The notes below the pieces were generated by a model that saw only the letters and a program-made list of their open reading frames with translations, made no database searches and was not told the origin of the DNA. 28,353 nt of DNA from Aphodoplasma sp045626925. GTDB lineage: Bacteria > Bacillota > Clostridia > UBA1381 > UMGS1253. Shown in pieces: positions 1 to 8,953 of the stretch. The translations under genes and the position numbers were made by a program. How positions within the stretch are numbered: position 1 is the stretch's first letter; each line of letters opens with the position of its first letter. The DNA is taken from positions 1 to 28,353 of the forward strand of contig JAZUQZ010000021.1 of assembly GCA_045626925.1 (NCBI GenBank), read 5' to 3'.

Positions 1-1
1 T

Positions 2-1708
2 TATGGAGATGACCTAACTCAATACGATGATGCCTATTGGAAAACAAATGCAGATGCTTGTACTGATTTAAATATTCCATTTGGTGCATATCTATATTCT
101 TATGCAAGCAGTATTGAAGAGGCTAAAAGTGAAGCTGCTCATGCGATAAGGTTATTGGAAGGATATGATCTTGATTATCCAATCTACCTTGATTTAGAAG
201 ATAATAAAACCGTTGCAACTTGTTCAAACGACCTTATCGGACAAATGGCTAAGATATTTTGTGATGCTCTTCAAGAAGAAGGTTACGAGGTTGGAATTTA
301 CGCCAACAAGAATTGGTGGGATAATAAACTTACATCCGAAGTGTTTCTAAATTCCTCTTGGTACAAATGGGTTGCACAATATAATTCATATTGCACCTAT
401 GACGGAAGTTATACAATGTGGCAGGCTACCAGTAGTGGTTCTGTCCCCGGGATTAGTGGAAATGTTGATATCAACTTCTGGTTTGATGATATAACAGTCA
501 TTCCACCAACAGATGATGATACTACGGATTACTCTTTCCCGAATACATATGAAAATACGGGTATCTACGAAAACGATATAGTTGGTGTGGCTGAAACACA
601 ATTAGGCTATATGGAATTAACTAATAAAACCGGAACACCTGTAATAGATTCAGAAATCCCGTATTATACAAAGTATGGAGAAAAATATGGAAATTCCAAT
701 GGACATTGGTGTGCTTTCTTTGTTCTTTGGTGTGCAGATCAAGCCAATATTCCAACATCTATTATATGCAAATCTTCATCTTGTGGAAATTGTCACAACT
801 TTACAGAATGGTTTAAATCAAATCACCGGTGGAAAGACAATTCATATATACCACAAAAAGGAGATATTGTCTTCTTTGACTGGGAAACAGATGGACGAGC
901 TAACCATGTAGGTATAGTAACCTCGGCAGATGAAAACTATGTATATACCATTGAAGGTAACACAGGCGGAGAAAATGGTTATATGGTAATGCGTAGAGAG
1001 CGCAATGAAAATATATATGGATTTGGAGTGCCTGATTATGATTTGCGGAGTAAAATAAATGGTTATGCAAGTTCAAGGAACACCGCATATATGTTGCCGA
1101 ATTCAAACTCGTCAACCGTGTGGGAAATATGGCAGAATGATGAATTACAAGTGTTGTGTAGAGATGGAGATTATTATTTGGTACTGTATCCATATGTTTA
1201 CACAGGCAAATTTGTAGTTGCTTATGTCCCCGTGAGTTCAGTTAATATAAATGGTTCTGTTGTAGAAGCAGATGATTACTATTCCATAAATACACAAGGC
1301 TTTGCAAAGGAAATGACAACAATATACCATAATCCTTCAACAGATGACTTAATGGGTAGCACTTCAAATTATAAAGTACGTGCAACATTAGACCAATATG
1401 ATACGGTTGCGGTATTGTTTGAAGATTCAGATTTTTATTTTATTAGAACAGATGAAATAAGCGGTTATGTTCTAAAAAGTGATATTGTCTTAACGACCAA
1501 TCAAGAATACGTTTTAGGTGATGTAAACGGGGATTCTAAAATAGATTCGGCGGATGCCGGACTTATTCTAAGATATGATGCCGGTATTATCAATTTAGTT
1601 CAAGCTCAAATTGATATTTCAGATATAAACAAAGATGGCAAAGTAGATTCAGCAGATGCAGGGCTAATTTTAAGATACGATGCCGGAATAATACAAAAAT
1701 TTAATTAA
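2..1708 (+). CDS. GH25 lysozyme-CHAP-SH3-dockerin cell-wall hydrolase (5' partial)
   Basis: A secreted peptidoglycan hydrolase whose signal peptide and first part of the GH25 domain lie outside the window. The frame is open from base 2, and conserved GH25 sequence lies upstream of the TTG at 155, so that TTG is not the start. In order: the GH25 muramidase core (acidic YLDLED motif near 185-200, ending near NVDINFWF about 475); a linker; a CHAP amidase/peptidase domain (about 570-1045) with Cys in HWCAFF (about 710), His in NHVGIV (about 905) and EGN (about 955); two SH3-like wall-binding segments (about 1080-1260 and 1310-1490); and a C-terminal type I dockerin (1511-1708) with two Ca-binding F-hands, DVNGD and DINKDGK, each followed by SADAGLILRYDAG. 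The dockerin implies docking to a cohesin, and cohesins are encoded by the next two genes. The gap to the next gene is 14 nt, with AAAGGG before that start, so the genes are probably one operon. The domain calls are seen; the partner is inferred. Confidence 0.9.
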   Translation, partial: YGDDLTQYDDAYWKTNADACTDLNIPFGAYLYSYASSIEEAKSEAAHAIRLLEGYDLDYPIYLDLEDNKTVATCSNDLIGQMAKIFCDALQEEGYEVGIYANKNWWDNKLTSEVFLNSSWYKWVAQYNSYCTYDGSYTMWQATSSGSVPGISGNVDINFWFDDITVIPPTDDDTTDYSFPNTYENTGIYENDIVGVAETQLGYMELTNKTGTPVIDSEIPYYTKYGEKYGNSNGHWCAFFVLWCADQANIPTSIICKSSSCGNCHNFTEWFKSNHRWKDNSYIPQKGDIVFFDWETDGRANHVGIVTSADENYVYTIEGNTGGENGYMVMRRERNENIYGFGVPDYDLRSKINGYASSRNTAYMLPNSNSSTVWEIWQNDELQVLCRDGDYYLVLYPYVYTGKFVVAYVPVSSVNINGSVVEADDYYSINTQGFAKEMTTIYHNPSTDDLMGSTSNYKVRATLDQYDTVAVLFEDSDFYFIRTDEISGYVLKSDIVLTTNQEYVLGDVNGDSKIDSADAGLILRYDAGIINLVQAQIDISDINKDGKVDSADAGLILRYDAGIIQKFN

Positions 1709-1722
1709 GAAAGGGTAAAGCT

Positions 1723-4533
1723 ATGAAAAAAAGAGTTTTAAGTTTATTGCTGGTATTAGTAATGATGGTATCACTTCTTGCTACTACCACAATTACCGTA
1801 TCAGCAGCAACAATAACCGAGGCAAGCTTTGCATCAAAAATTGCCGAACTGCAAAATACCTTTATAGACGGTCAGTATTGGAACAAATACAGTTCCTCTG
1901 ATTATAGTCGCACAGGAACTGTTAAATGTAAGTGCTCAGGCTCATACTGCGCAGGAACTTGTTCTTGTAGTTGTGGTCAGTTCTATCACAATGGGAAATG
2001 GTATGGTGGTCAGTGCCATGGTTATGCATTGAAATTGGGGTATTTGATATTTGGTAATGTGGCCACAGTTAGTTGGACAAAACATAAAAATGCTTACAAT
2101 GTATATGCTGGTGATTTGGTAAGAATAAATAATGATGGTCACTCATTTTTCATTTATAAAGTTGTCGGCGATACAATTTATTATACCGAATGTAACAATT
2201 CAGCTCCGTGTCAAGTTAAATGGGGTAGAACAATGTCTAAAGCCACTTTAGCATCAAAAGTGACTTATATTTTGCATAATCCCAATTATAGCTTAACTGG
2301 AACTGGTTCCGCACCTTCTGCACCTGTTGTAAACCCAGTTCACAGTGATACAAATGCTCACATCAGAAATGGATTCTTTACTTTGAAAAATGTTGCATCA
2401 GGTTCGTATATGAATGTTTATAACGGAACAGATGCAAATAAAACAGCGATCACAATGTGGGCGTATGATGATTCTACAGACCAACAATTTAATGTAGTTC
2501 ACCAAGGTAATGGTAAATACAAATTATATGCTTATTGTTCAAGTAATGGTACAAATCGAGTTGTAGATGTTTACAGAAATGGTGCTGCACCGGTTGCAGG
2601 ACAGTTGGTAGATTTATGGACACCAGATGATGATACAGCACAGTTATTCTATATTGTACCACTTGATGACGGCTCGTATGTCTTTGAACTTGCATCAAAA
2701 GACGGTTATGTTATAGCACCTACAAGTGCATCTGCTGCCGGAACAAATGGTTCTCAATTAACTCTTCAATTATATACTGGTGCAAATTATCAGAAGTGGA
2801 AGTTCTGTAATAATAATGGAGGAGAAACACATCCCGTTGGAGCATATAGCGCGGATTCATATAAGGTTAATACAAATGGCTACAATTTAACTATGAGAAG
2901 TGGTGCCGGTAGTGGTTACAGTAAAGTTACAAGTGTTCCCGATACCACAGTATTAAATATTACTCAAGTTAATAGCAATTGGGGTTACACAACATATAAC
3001 GGTTATAGTGGCTGGGTATGTTTAGACTTCACCATATATACACCATCAATAACATCAATATCTATACATAATGCACCTTATATAAATAGATATTTTGTGG
3101 GTGAAGCTTTAGACGAAACAGGTATGGAAATAACTGCCACATATAGTAATGGATCCACGAAAAATATAACGAGTGGTTTTACTACAAGTTATGATTTTTC
3201 AACAGCAGGTACAAAAACTGTTACTGTTACTTATAGCGGAAAAACAACATCTTTTACAGTTGAAGTAGTCAATCCTACAATTGAGGATTTAGAAATTACA
3301 TCTTCTGCAACAAAAACAACTTATAATGTTGGTGATACTATTGATACAAGCGGATTAACGCTAAAAGCAACATATAATAATGGTAGTGAAAAAGCAATAA
3401 CATCAGGCTTTACAACAAATTATGATTTTAGTACAGCCGGAACCAAAACTGTTACAGTTACATACGAAGGCAAGAGTGTAATGTATAATGTTAGTGTTTT
3501 GAGCAAAGGTAGTGCTTCTATTGATGTTACAGCAACACAATCGGCACAAACAGGAGATGAAGTTGTATTTAATGTAAATTTATCTAATGCAGATGAGCTT
3601 TATGATGGTAATTTCAACATAATATATGACAATTCTGCGCTAAGGTATAAGAGTCATACGATAGGAAGTGTTATATCAAATCAGAATCCTACTGTCAACC
3701 CTACATATTCTGCTAATACTATCAGAACTACTTTTGCCGGAACGAATGAATTAAAAAGCGGAAATGTTTTAAAAGTTGTATTTGAGGTTATTGCAACAAA
3801 AGCATGCACAGCAAATATAAAGGTACAGGACATTAACTTATACAATATTTCGGGTGCAAATCTTGAAACAACTAGTGGTGTTTTAAGTGCAAACTGCTCA
3901 ATTACAGAAATACCACAGGAACCAGACTCTCCTATTAACCCTGATTCTCCTACCATAACAGTTGGAGAAACAACTGGAAGAGCAGGTCAATTAGTTGATG
4001 TAGTAATAGATGTTTCAAACAATCCCGGCGTCGCACTTGCAAGTTTTGATGTGGATTACAATAATAATGTTATGACATTAAAAGCGGCAACACTTGGGAA
4101 TATATTTACTGGCGAATTAGATTGCAACCTTGAAAAAGTTCCATTTACATTCAATGTTTATTCAGGCGGTGGAAATAAAACTGAAAATGGAACATTGCTT
4201 ACTTTACAATTCGAAATCAAATCAGATTGTACAGAAGGTGACTATAATATTACACTTTCAAATGTCGAAATGATTGATATCGATGAAAATACTCTTGAAT
4301 TCTCAAATGTAAATGGAAAAATCACAGTTAGAAATTCTATTCCGGGTGACGTTACTGGAGATGGAAAGGTTACAAGAACAGACCTTTTAAGGCTTGCAAA
4401 ACATTTCTCGGGCTTTGTTGTAGAAATTGATGAAGCTGCATCCGATGTCACAGGAGATGGCAAAGTTACAAGAACAGACCTTTTAAGACTTGCAAAGCAT
4501 TTCTCGGGCTTTGATGTAGTCTTGGGTAAATAA
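1723..4533 (+). CDS. Secreted scaffoldin-like protein: peptidase-like, ricin-type, SH3, Ig-like, two cohesins, dockerin
   Basis: 936 aa with a signal peptide (residues 1-29, cut near VSA-A). Domains in order: a Cys/His peptidase-like domain (about 35-187) with QCHGYALKLGYLIFG (Cys98) and DGHSFF (His140), carrying a six-cysteine insert at 69-84; a ricin B-lectin-like region (215-362); a bacterial SH3 domain (378-438); two Big_3-type Ig-like domains (441-516, 519-593) sharing GFTT.YDFSTAGTKTVTVTY; cohesin 1 (597-727); cohesin 2 (743-869); and a dockerin (874-932) with two nearly identical F-hands, DVTGDGKVTRTDLLRLAKHFSGF. Cohesin plus dockerin in one chain is the layout of an adaptor scaffoldin, which binds dockerin partners and itself docks to another cohesin. 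Its dockerin (RTDLLRL) differs from the upstream enzyme's (SADAGLI), which suggests two specificities. The catalytic activity of the N-terminal domain is unproven. The next gene follows after 23 nt. Confidence 0.88.
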   Translation: MKKRVLSLLLVLVMMVSLLATTTITVSAATITEASFASKIAELQNTFIDGQYWNKYSSSDYSRTGTVKCKCSGSYCAGTCSCSCGQFYHNGKWYGGQCHGYALKLGYLIFGNVATVSWTKHKNAYNVYAGDLVRINNDGHSFFIYKVVGDTIYYTECNNSAPCQVKWGRTMSKATLASKVTYILHNPNYSLTGTGSAPSAPVVNPVHSDTNAHIRNGFFTLKNVASGSYMNVYNGTDANKTAITMWAYDDSTDQQFNVVHQGNGKYKLYAYCSSNGTNRVVDVYRNGAAPVAGQLVDLWTPDDDTAQLFYIVPLDDGSYVFELASKDGYVIAPTSASAAGTNGSQLTLQLYTGANYQKWKFCNNNGGETHPVGAYSADSYKVNTNGYNLTMRSGAGSGYSKVTSVPDTTVLNITQVNSNWGYTTYNGYSGWVCLDFTIYTPSITSISIHNAPYINRYFVGEALDETGMEITATYSNGSTKNITSGFTTSYDFSTAGTKTVTVTYSGKTTSFTVEVVNPTIEDLEITSSATKTTYNVGDTIDTSGLTLKATYNNGSEKAITSGFTTNYDFSTAGTKTVTVTYEGKSVMYNVSVLSKGSASIDVTATQSAQTGDEVVFNVNLSNADELYDGNFNIIYDNSALRYKSHTIGSVISNQNPTVNPTYSANTIRTTFAGTNELKSGNVLKVVFEVIATKACTANIKVQDINLYNISGANLETTSGVLSANCSITEIPQEPDSPINPDSPTITVGETTGRAGQLVDVVIDVSNNPGVALASFDVDYNNNVMTLKAATLGNIFTGELDCNLEKVPFTFNVYSGGGNKTENGTLLTLQFEIKSDCTEGDYNITLSNVEMIDIDENTLEFSNVNGKITVRNSIPGDVTGDGKVTRTDLLRLAKHFSGFVVEIDEAASDVTGDGKVTRTDLLRLAKHFSGFDVVLGK
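4357..4512 (+). repeat. Near-identical DNA repeat encoding the two dockerin F-hands
   Basis: Two 60-bp units (4357-4416 and 4453-4512), offset by 96 nt, match at 56 of 60 bases by eye. They encode the two Ca-binding halves of the scaffold's dockerin. Such nucleotide identity points to recent duplication or gene conversion of the half-repeat. The upstream enzyme's two F-hands are clearly more diverged. Confidence 0.85.
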
Positions 4534-4556
4534 AATTTGAAAGGAAGACAAACAAC

Positions 4557-7500
4557 ATGAGAAAGATTTTATGTTTACTGCTCGCTATGATTATGTGTTT
4601 ATCCACACTTTCAGTAGGAGCATCAACTACCAGCCCGATGGATATTGTTGTTGATAAAGCATCAGTAGAATATGGGGCAACCGAAGCAATAGTAAATATT
4701 AGTATTCCAAACAATCCTGGAATTGCACTTATCGGATTCAATGTAAATTACGATAATACAGCAATGACTTTGGAATCTGCCACATTAGGCAGCATCTTCA
4801 CAGGTGATTTAGAATGTAATCTAAATGCTGTACCCTTTGTATTTAATGTGTATACGGGTTCTGCTAACAAGACAGCAAGCGGCAATTTAGTAACCTTAGT
4901 ATTTAAACTTGCAGACAATTGTGCTGCAGGCACTTATGACATTACAATTGATAATGTTGAAGTGTTAAATATTGACGAAGATCCTGTTGATTATGCTGTA
5001 ACTAATGGCTATGTTAAAGTGAACGCTAAAACATTTACAGGCCTTTCCTTCAACGATGCTACATACACTTATGATGGTACTGCAAAGGCTCTTGCTGTAA
5101 GTGGTATGCTCGAGGATGCAACAGTAACATATGAAAGCGCAGATTTTGATTCAGACGGCAAGGCGATTGACGCCGGAACATATAACATTAAAGCAACAGT
5201 TAAGAAAGATGGATACAATGATTGGTCTGATGAAGCAACATTGACAATCAATCCTAAAACAATTTCCGTAACAGGAATTACTGTATCGAATAAAGTGTAT
5301 GATGGTACTGACGAAGCTACATTGAGTGGTGGTACAATTTCAGGTCTTGTTGCTCGTGATTCAGCTGATCAGTACTGCGAGGAACATCAAGGATATAGAA
5401 TTAAATATTACATCCCTGAAATCGGTACATTCGCGGATGCAAATGTTGGTACAAATAAGGCAGTTGAAATCGCGGAGATTGAGCTTACAGGTTGTTCCGC
5501 AGACAACTATGTATTAACACAGCCTACTGGTTTAAAGGCTAATATCACAAAAGCTCCGATTACTGTTAAAGCAAAAGATGTAACAATAAAGACAGGAACA
5601 ACCATTCCTGCTTTTGATGAAAATAGCTATGAAATCACTTCCGGTGAATTATTTGGAAACGATAAAATTACCGGCACATTGGCAACAAACTGTACTTCTA
5701 CCTCCGTTGCAAAAGACTTCAATATAACACAGGGAACATTGACAGCAGGAAATAACTACAACTTAACTTTTGTTGCAGGTAAATTATCTGTTGTTGATAA
5801 AACCGTACAGAACGTGGTGGTTGATGGTGTTGTTACCGAAAAAACATATGGTGATGACGGATTTAAGATTACTGTAACACCTGATGCAACTTCAAAACTC
5901 GATAATTTCACAATAACTTCAAGCGATGCAAATGTTGCAACAGTTGATGAAAGCGGAAATGTTATTATCAAAGGTGCTGGTATTACAACACTTTCAGTAA
6001 AAGAAGCTGGTAACGAAGAATATGCAGCATTTGAAAAGACATGGAAACTTACAGCAGATAAGGCTAAGGTTACAATTACGGCAGATAATATTACTAAGAA
6101 AATCGGACAGAATGATCCAGAACTTACTTATACCGTAAACGGCAGTATTTACGGTGATGATAAAGTTTCCGGAGAGCTTACAAGAACACCCGGTGAAACA
6201 GTTGGCAAATACGACATTCTTATCGGCACATTGGCAATCAACAATAATTATGAAATCACCTTTAATAAGGGTATATTTGAAATTGTTGAAAAAACACCTC
6301 AGATTATAACCGTTGCTGATGTTGATGCAAAAACATACGGTGACGCATCTTTTAAACTTGAAGTAACACCTGATGCAACTTCTAAACTCAATACATTTAC
6401 ATATGCAAGCAGCAATGTTGATGTTGCCGATGTTGCAGCTGATGGAACAGTAACAATCAAGGGCGCTGGCGAAACTACAATTACTGTTAGCCAGGCAGGA
6501 AATGACGAATATGCCGCAACTGAAAAATCTGTTAAAGTTATTGTTAATCCTATCACAGTAGCTGTTACTGCAATTGATATGGGTAACAAAACAGCAACAA
6601 TCGAAGGCATTTTAGATGCTGATAAGGAAAGTGTTGAACTTGACTTTGATAACGTTAAAACAACTGTTATTTCTTCTGAAAAATCAACTGTTGAAGAAAC
6701 AACAACTATTACCTCAACACTTAAAGTAACTAACTTCACACTTAAAGGTGAAAAAGCAAAGAATTATATCACAGACAAAACAGCATTCTTAACAACAACC
6801 GTTGCCACAACAACAGTAGCAGAAAAACTGACAGAAGATGAAAACGTTACAATCAAAGCTGCTCCTGTCGATGATAAAACTATTATCGTAACAGATGTAG
6901 CAGTTGCTCCTGAAGCAGAAGTTAAGAAGGTTACTATTGACGTAACTGCAATTGCAGATACCAAAGTTAATACAGTTGCTATTCCTAAAGCAACAGTAGA
7001 TACCATTATTGGTATTGATGCAGAAGCTGCTCTTGAAATCACACTTAAAGATGGTAGTGCTGAAAACAAAGAAACTATAATCACGCTGAATGCTCAGGCA
7101 CTTGCTGCAATTCAGACAGCAGGCAGCACAGCAACAACATTATCTATTTCCGTTGATAAGACAGAAAAAGAAGAATTGGCAACTGAACAGGCTGCAAAGT
7201 TTGATGAAGTATCAACCAAAACACCGGTAGTTTACAGTTTGAACATTGTAGATGAAGCTGGTAATTCTGTGGCAAGTAGCTTTGGTGATGCAGGTAAGGC
7301 AACCGTAACACTTCCCTATGCTAAGCCGGCTGGAAATGGTAATGTAATCGTTAAGTATTTGGATGACTTAGGTAATTTAACTAACATTTCAAATCCGAAA
7401 TACGATGCAACAACACAGACTGTAACAGTAGAACTTGGTCATTTCTCAGAATATTTGATCTATACTGAACCTGTTGTTTCATACGGCGGTGGTGGCGGTG

Positions 7501-8309
7501 GAGTTGCAACCTATACCGTAAAATTCGAAACTAATGGTGGTAGCGCAGTTAAAGCAATTACAGTTAATAAGAACGCTGTTGCAGCAGAGCCTACTGTACC
7601 TACCAAGGAAGGCTTTAAGTTTGATGGTTGGTACACAGACAAAGAACTTACAACAGCTTATGATTTCACTGCAAAGGTTACAAAGAACTTCACACTTTAT
7701 GCTAAATGGACAGAAATCGAAAAAGAGCCTGAAGAAGATAAGACGGAAATATCAATGACATTTACAGATGTAAAATCAACAGATTGGTTCTTTGATAGCG
7801 TTAAGTATGTTGCTGATAACAAACTTATGAATGGTGTATCAGAGACAGAATTTGCACCGGATAATACACTCACAAGAGCGATGCTTGTAACAGTTCTTTA
7901 TCGCAATGCAGGAGAACCTGCTACAAGTAGAAGCATTCCATTTGCTGATATTGATATGGGTGCATATTACGCAAATGCTGTATCGTGGGCTAAACAGAAC
8001 GGCATTATAAGCGGTGTAACAGAAAACAAATTTGCACCGGATGCAAACATCACTCGTGAGCAGATTGCGACTATTATGTTTAGATATGCACAGTACAAGG
8101 GTTATGATGTCAGCGTAGGAGAAAATACAAATATCCTCTCTTATGACGATTTTGACAGTATTTCCGAGTACGCAATAGCAGCAATGCAGTACGCTTGCGG
8201 TAGCGAATTGATGAAAGGTAAAACAGCTTCAACACTCAATCCGAAAGATAATGCTACAAGAGCAGAAATTGCAGCAGTTCTTTACAGATTTATTGAAGCG
8301 AATAAGTAA
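4557..8309 (+). CDS. SLH-anchored cohesin protein (anchoring scaffoldin-like)
   Basis: 1250 aa with a signal peptide (about 1-23). A single cohesin (about 27-156) begins the mature protein; from its NNPG motif it matches cohesin 2 of the preceding scaffold at about 55 of 104 residues by hand alignment. A long stalk follows: MBG/YDG-like domains (about 158-332, with SNKVYDGTDEATLSG; 333-415; 503-578) alternating with two Ig-like repeats (417-502, 580-664) that share YGD and TPDATSKL; a Thr/Val/Ala-rich stretch (665-970); a Gly6 hinge (977-982); an InlB B-repeat/Flg_new module (984-1052); and three SLH domains (about 1067-1112, 1128-1172, 1195-1240). SLH domains bind secondary wall polymer, so the cohesin would be displayed on the cell surface. 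It is last in the three-gene run and is followed by a terminator at 8326. The anchoring role is inferred from architecture. Confidence 0.88.
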   Translation: MRKILCLLLAMIMCLSTLSVGASTTSPMDIVVDKASVEYGATEAIVNISIPNNPGIALIGFNVNYDNTAMTLESATLGSIFTGDLECNLNAVPFVFNVYTGSANKTASGNLVTLVFKLADNCAAGTYDITIDNVEVLNIDEDPVDYAVTNGYVKVNAKTFTGLSFNDATYTYDGTAKALAVSGMLEDATVTYESADFDSDGKAIDAGTYNIKATVKKDGYNDWSDEATLTINPKTISVTGITVSNKVYDGTDEATLSGGTISGLVARDSADQYCEEHQGYRIKYYIPEIGTFADANVGTNKAVEIAEIELTGCSADNYVLTQPTGLKANITKAPITVKAKDVTIKTGTTIPAFDENSYEITSGELFGNDKITGTLATNCTSTSVAKDFNITQGTLTAGNNYNLTFVAGKLSVVDKTVQNVVVDGVVTEKTYGDDGFKITVTPDATSKLDNFTITSSDANVATVDESGNVIIKGAGITTLSVKEAGNEEYAAFEKTWKLTADKAKVTITADNITKKIGQNDPELTYTVNGSIYGDDKVSGELTRTPGETVGKYDILIGTLAINNNYEITFNKGIFEIVEKTPQIITVADVDAKTYGDASFKLEVTPDATSKLNTFTYASSNVDVADVAADGTVTIKGAGETTITVSQAGNDEYAATEKSVKVIVNPITVAVTAIDMGNKTATIEGILDADKESVELDFDNVKTTVISSEKSTVEETTTITSTLKVTNFTLKGEKAKNYITDKTAFLTTTVATTTVAEKLTEDENVTIKAAPVDDKTIIVTDVAVAPEAEVKKVTIDVTAIADTKVNTVAIPKATVDTIIGIDAEAALEITLKDGSAENKETIITLNAQALAAIQTAGSTATTLSISVDKTEKEELATEQAAKFDEVSTKTPVVYSLNIVDEAGNSVASSFGDAGKATVTLPYAKPAGNGNVIVKYLDDLGNLTNISNPKYDATTQTVTVELGHFSEYLIYTEPVVSYGGGGGGVATYTVKFETNGGSAVKAITVNKNAVAAEPTVPTKEGFKFDGWYTDKELTTAYDFTAKVTKNFTLYAKWTEIEKEPEEDKTEISMTFTDVKSTDWFFDSVKYVADNKLMNGVSETEFAPDNTLTRAMLVTVLYRNAGEPATSRSIPFADIDMGAYYANAVSWAKQNGIISGVTENKFAPDANITREQIATIMFRYAQYKGYDVSVGENTNILSYDDFDSISEYAIAAMQYACGSELMKGKTASTLNPKDNATRAEIAAVLYRFIEANK

Positions 8310-8325
8310 ATAGCAAAATGATACT

Positions 8326-8355
8326 AAGGAGTGAGCCGCACGGCCCACTCCTTTT
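8326..8355 (+). terminator. Rho-independent terminator after the cohesin operon
   Basis: GC-rich hairpin: AAGGAGTG (8326-8333) pairs with CACTCCTT (8346-8353), with an inner GCCG/CGGC stem, then TTTT. It lies 17 nt after the stop of the SLH protein and closes the three-gene unit. Confidence 0.85.
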
Positions 8356-8418
8356 GCATATCCCCATATCAAAATATGACACGCCTTAAACAAAGATAAG
8401 GACTTTGAAAAACCTTCA

Positions 8419-8473
8419 TAGACTTATGCCATCTTCTGTGGTATGTTTGTGTTGCCGAAAAGGTAAATACAAA
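8419..8473 (+). promoter_or_regulatory. Leader copy A: promoter-like repeat before the InlB-repeat gene
   Basis: Weak promoter match TAGACT (8419-8424), N17, TATGTT (8442-8447). From GACTTATGCC (8421) to TAAATACAAA (8473) the sequence aligns with the integrase leader at 9213-9265. The closest part is TGTTTGTGTTGCC-R-AAAAGGT, with one substitution and a 1-nt indel nearby. The two genes may share a regulator, or the segment may have been duplicated with the element. Confidence 0.55.
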
Positions 8474-8491
8474 TTTAGGAGATGAAAGATT

Positions 8492-8953
8492 ATGAAGAAA
8501 AAAGTATTATGCACGGCATTGGCGGTAACTATGCTGCTAACAACAACGGCATCTGCAACTGCAAAACCTTGGTGGCTCAGTAAATACCGAGTGACATTTG
8601 ATAATGAACTTGGAATTGTAAGAAATGTAACCTTAAGATTCGCATCGGATGGCGGTAGCTTTATCAGACCAATAACAAAAAGGTACGGCGAAAGCATCAG
8701 CCTTGAAAATTATGTCCCAACAAAATACGGATACATATTCAAAGGATGGTTCACCGATCCACGAACAAAGCAGAATCAGGTAACAATATTTAAATTCACA
8801 AAGCCTGATGTGCTTTATGCGAAATGGGAAAAGAATCCTGAAGAACCCATAAATCCAAATGACGAAATCATGGCAAAGGACACCTGCTACCTCACCGATG
8901 GGGAAACAAAAATACGAAATGAAATCATAGAAGAAAAAATAAAGCCTACATAG
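8492..8953 (+). CDS. Small secreted InlB B-repeat (Flg_new) protein, probably frameshifted near the 3' end
   Basis: 153 aa as read. The ATG follows AGGAGA. The N-terminus is a signal peptide (MKKKVLCTALAV...ATA, about 1-24). Residues about 45-110 form one InlB B-repeat/Flg_new module (GGSFIRPITKRYGESISLE, YIFKGWFTDP, LYAKWE), the same family as the module before the SLH domains of the upstream anchor. This family occurs in extracellular adhesins and stalks; no catalytic motif is seen. The reading frame stops at 8953, but another frame continues with protein-like sequence to 9045, so the gene may be frameshifted. It lies between the cohesin operon and the integrase, and shares its leader with the integrase. 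The specific function is unknown. Confidence 0.7.
   Translation: MKKKVLCTALAVTMLLTTTASATAKPWWLSKYRVTFDNELGIVRNVTLRFASDGGSFIRPITKRYGESISLENYVPTKYGYIFKGWFTDPRTKQNQVTIFKFTKPDVLYAKWEKNPEEPINPNDEIMAKDTCYLTDGETKIRNEIIEEKIKPT

Noticed and set aside
155..157. TTG at 155 as the start of the GH25 protein
   Set aside because: The frame is open to base 2 and the upstream 51 codons are typical GH25 sequence (FGAYLYSYA region), so the gene is truncated by the window edge.
6299..6739. 146-aa minus-strand frame inside the SLH protein gene
   Set aside because: Antisense shadow of a Thr/Val-rich repeat region; biased composition, no ribosome site and no family resemblance.
8930..8945. Programmed -1 frameshift in the InlB-repeat gene
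   Set aside because: The A6 run is not in the phase of a canonical slippery heptamer and no strong downstream RNA structure abuts it; mutation or a sequence error is simpler.
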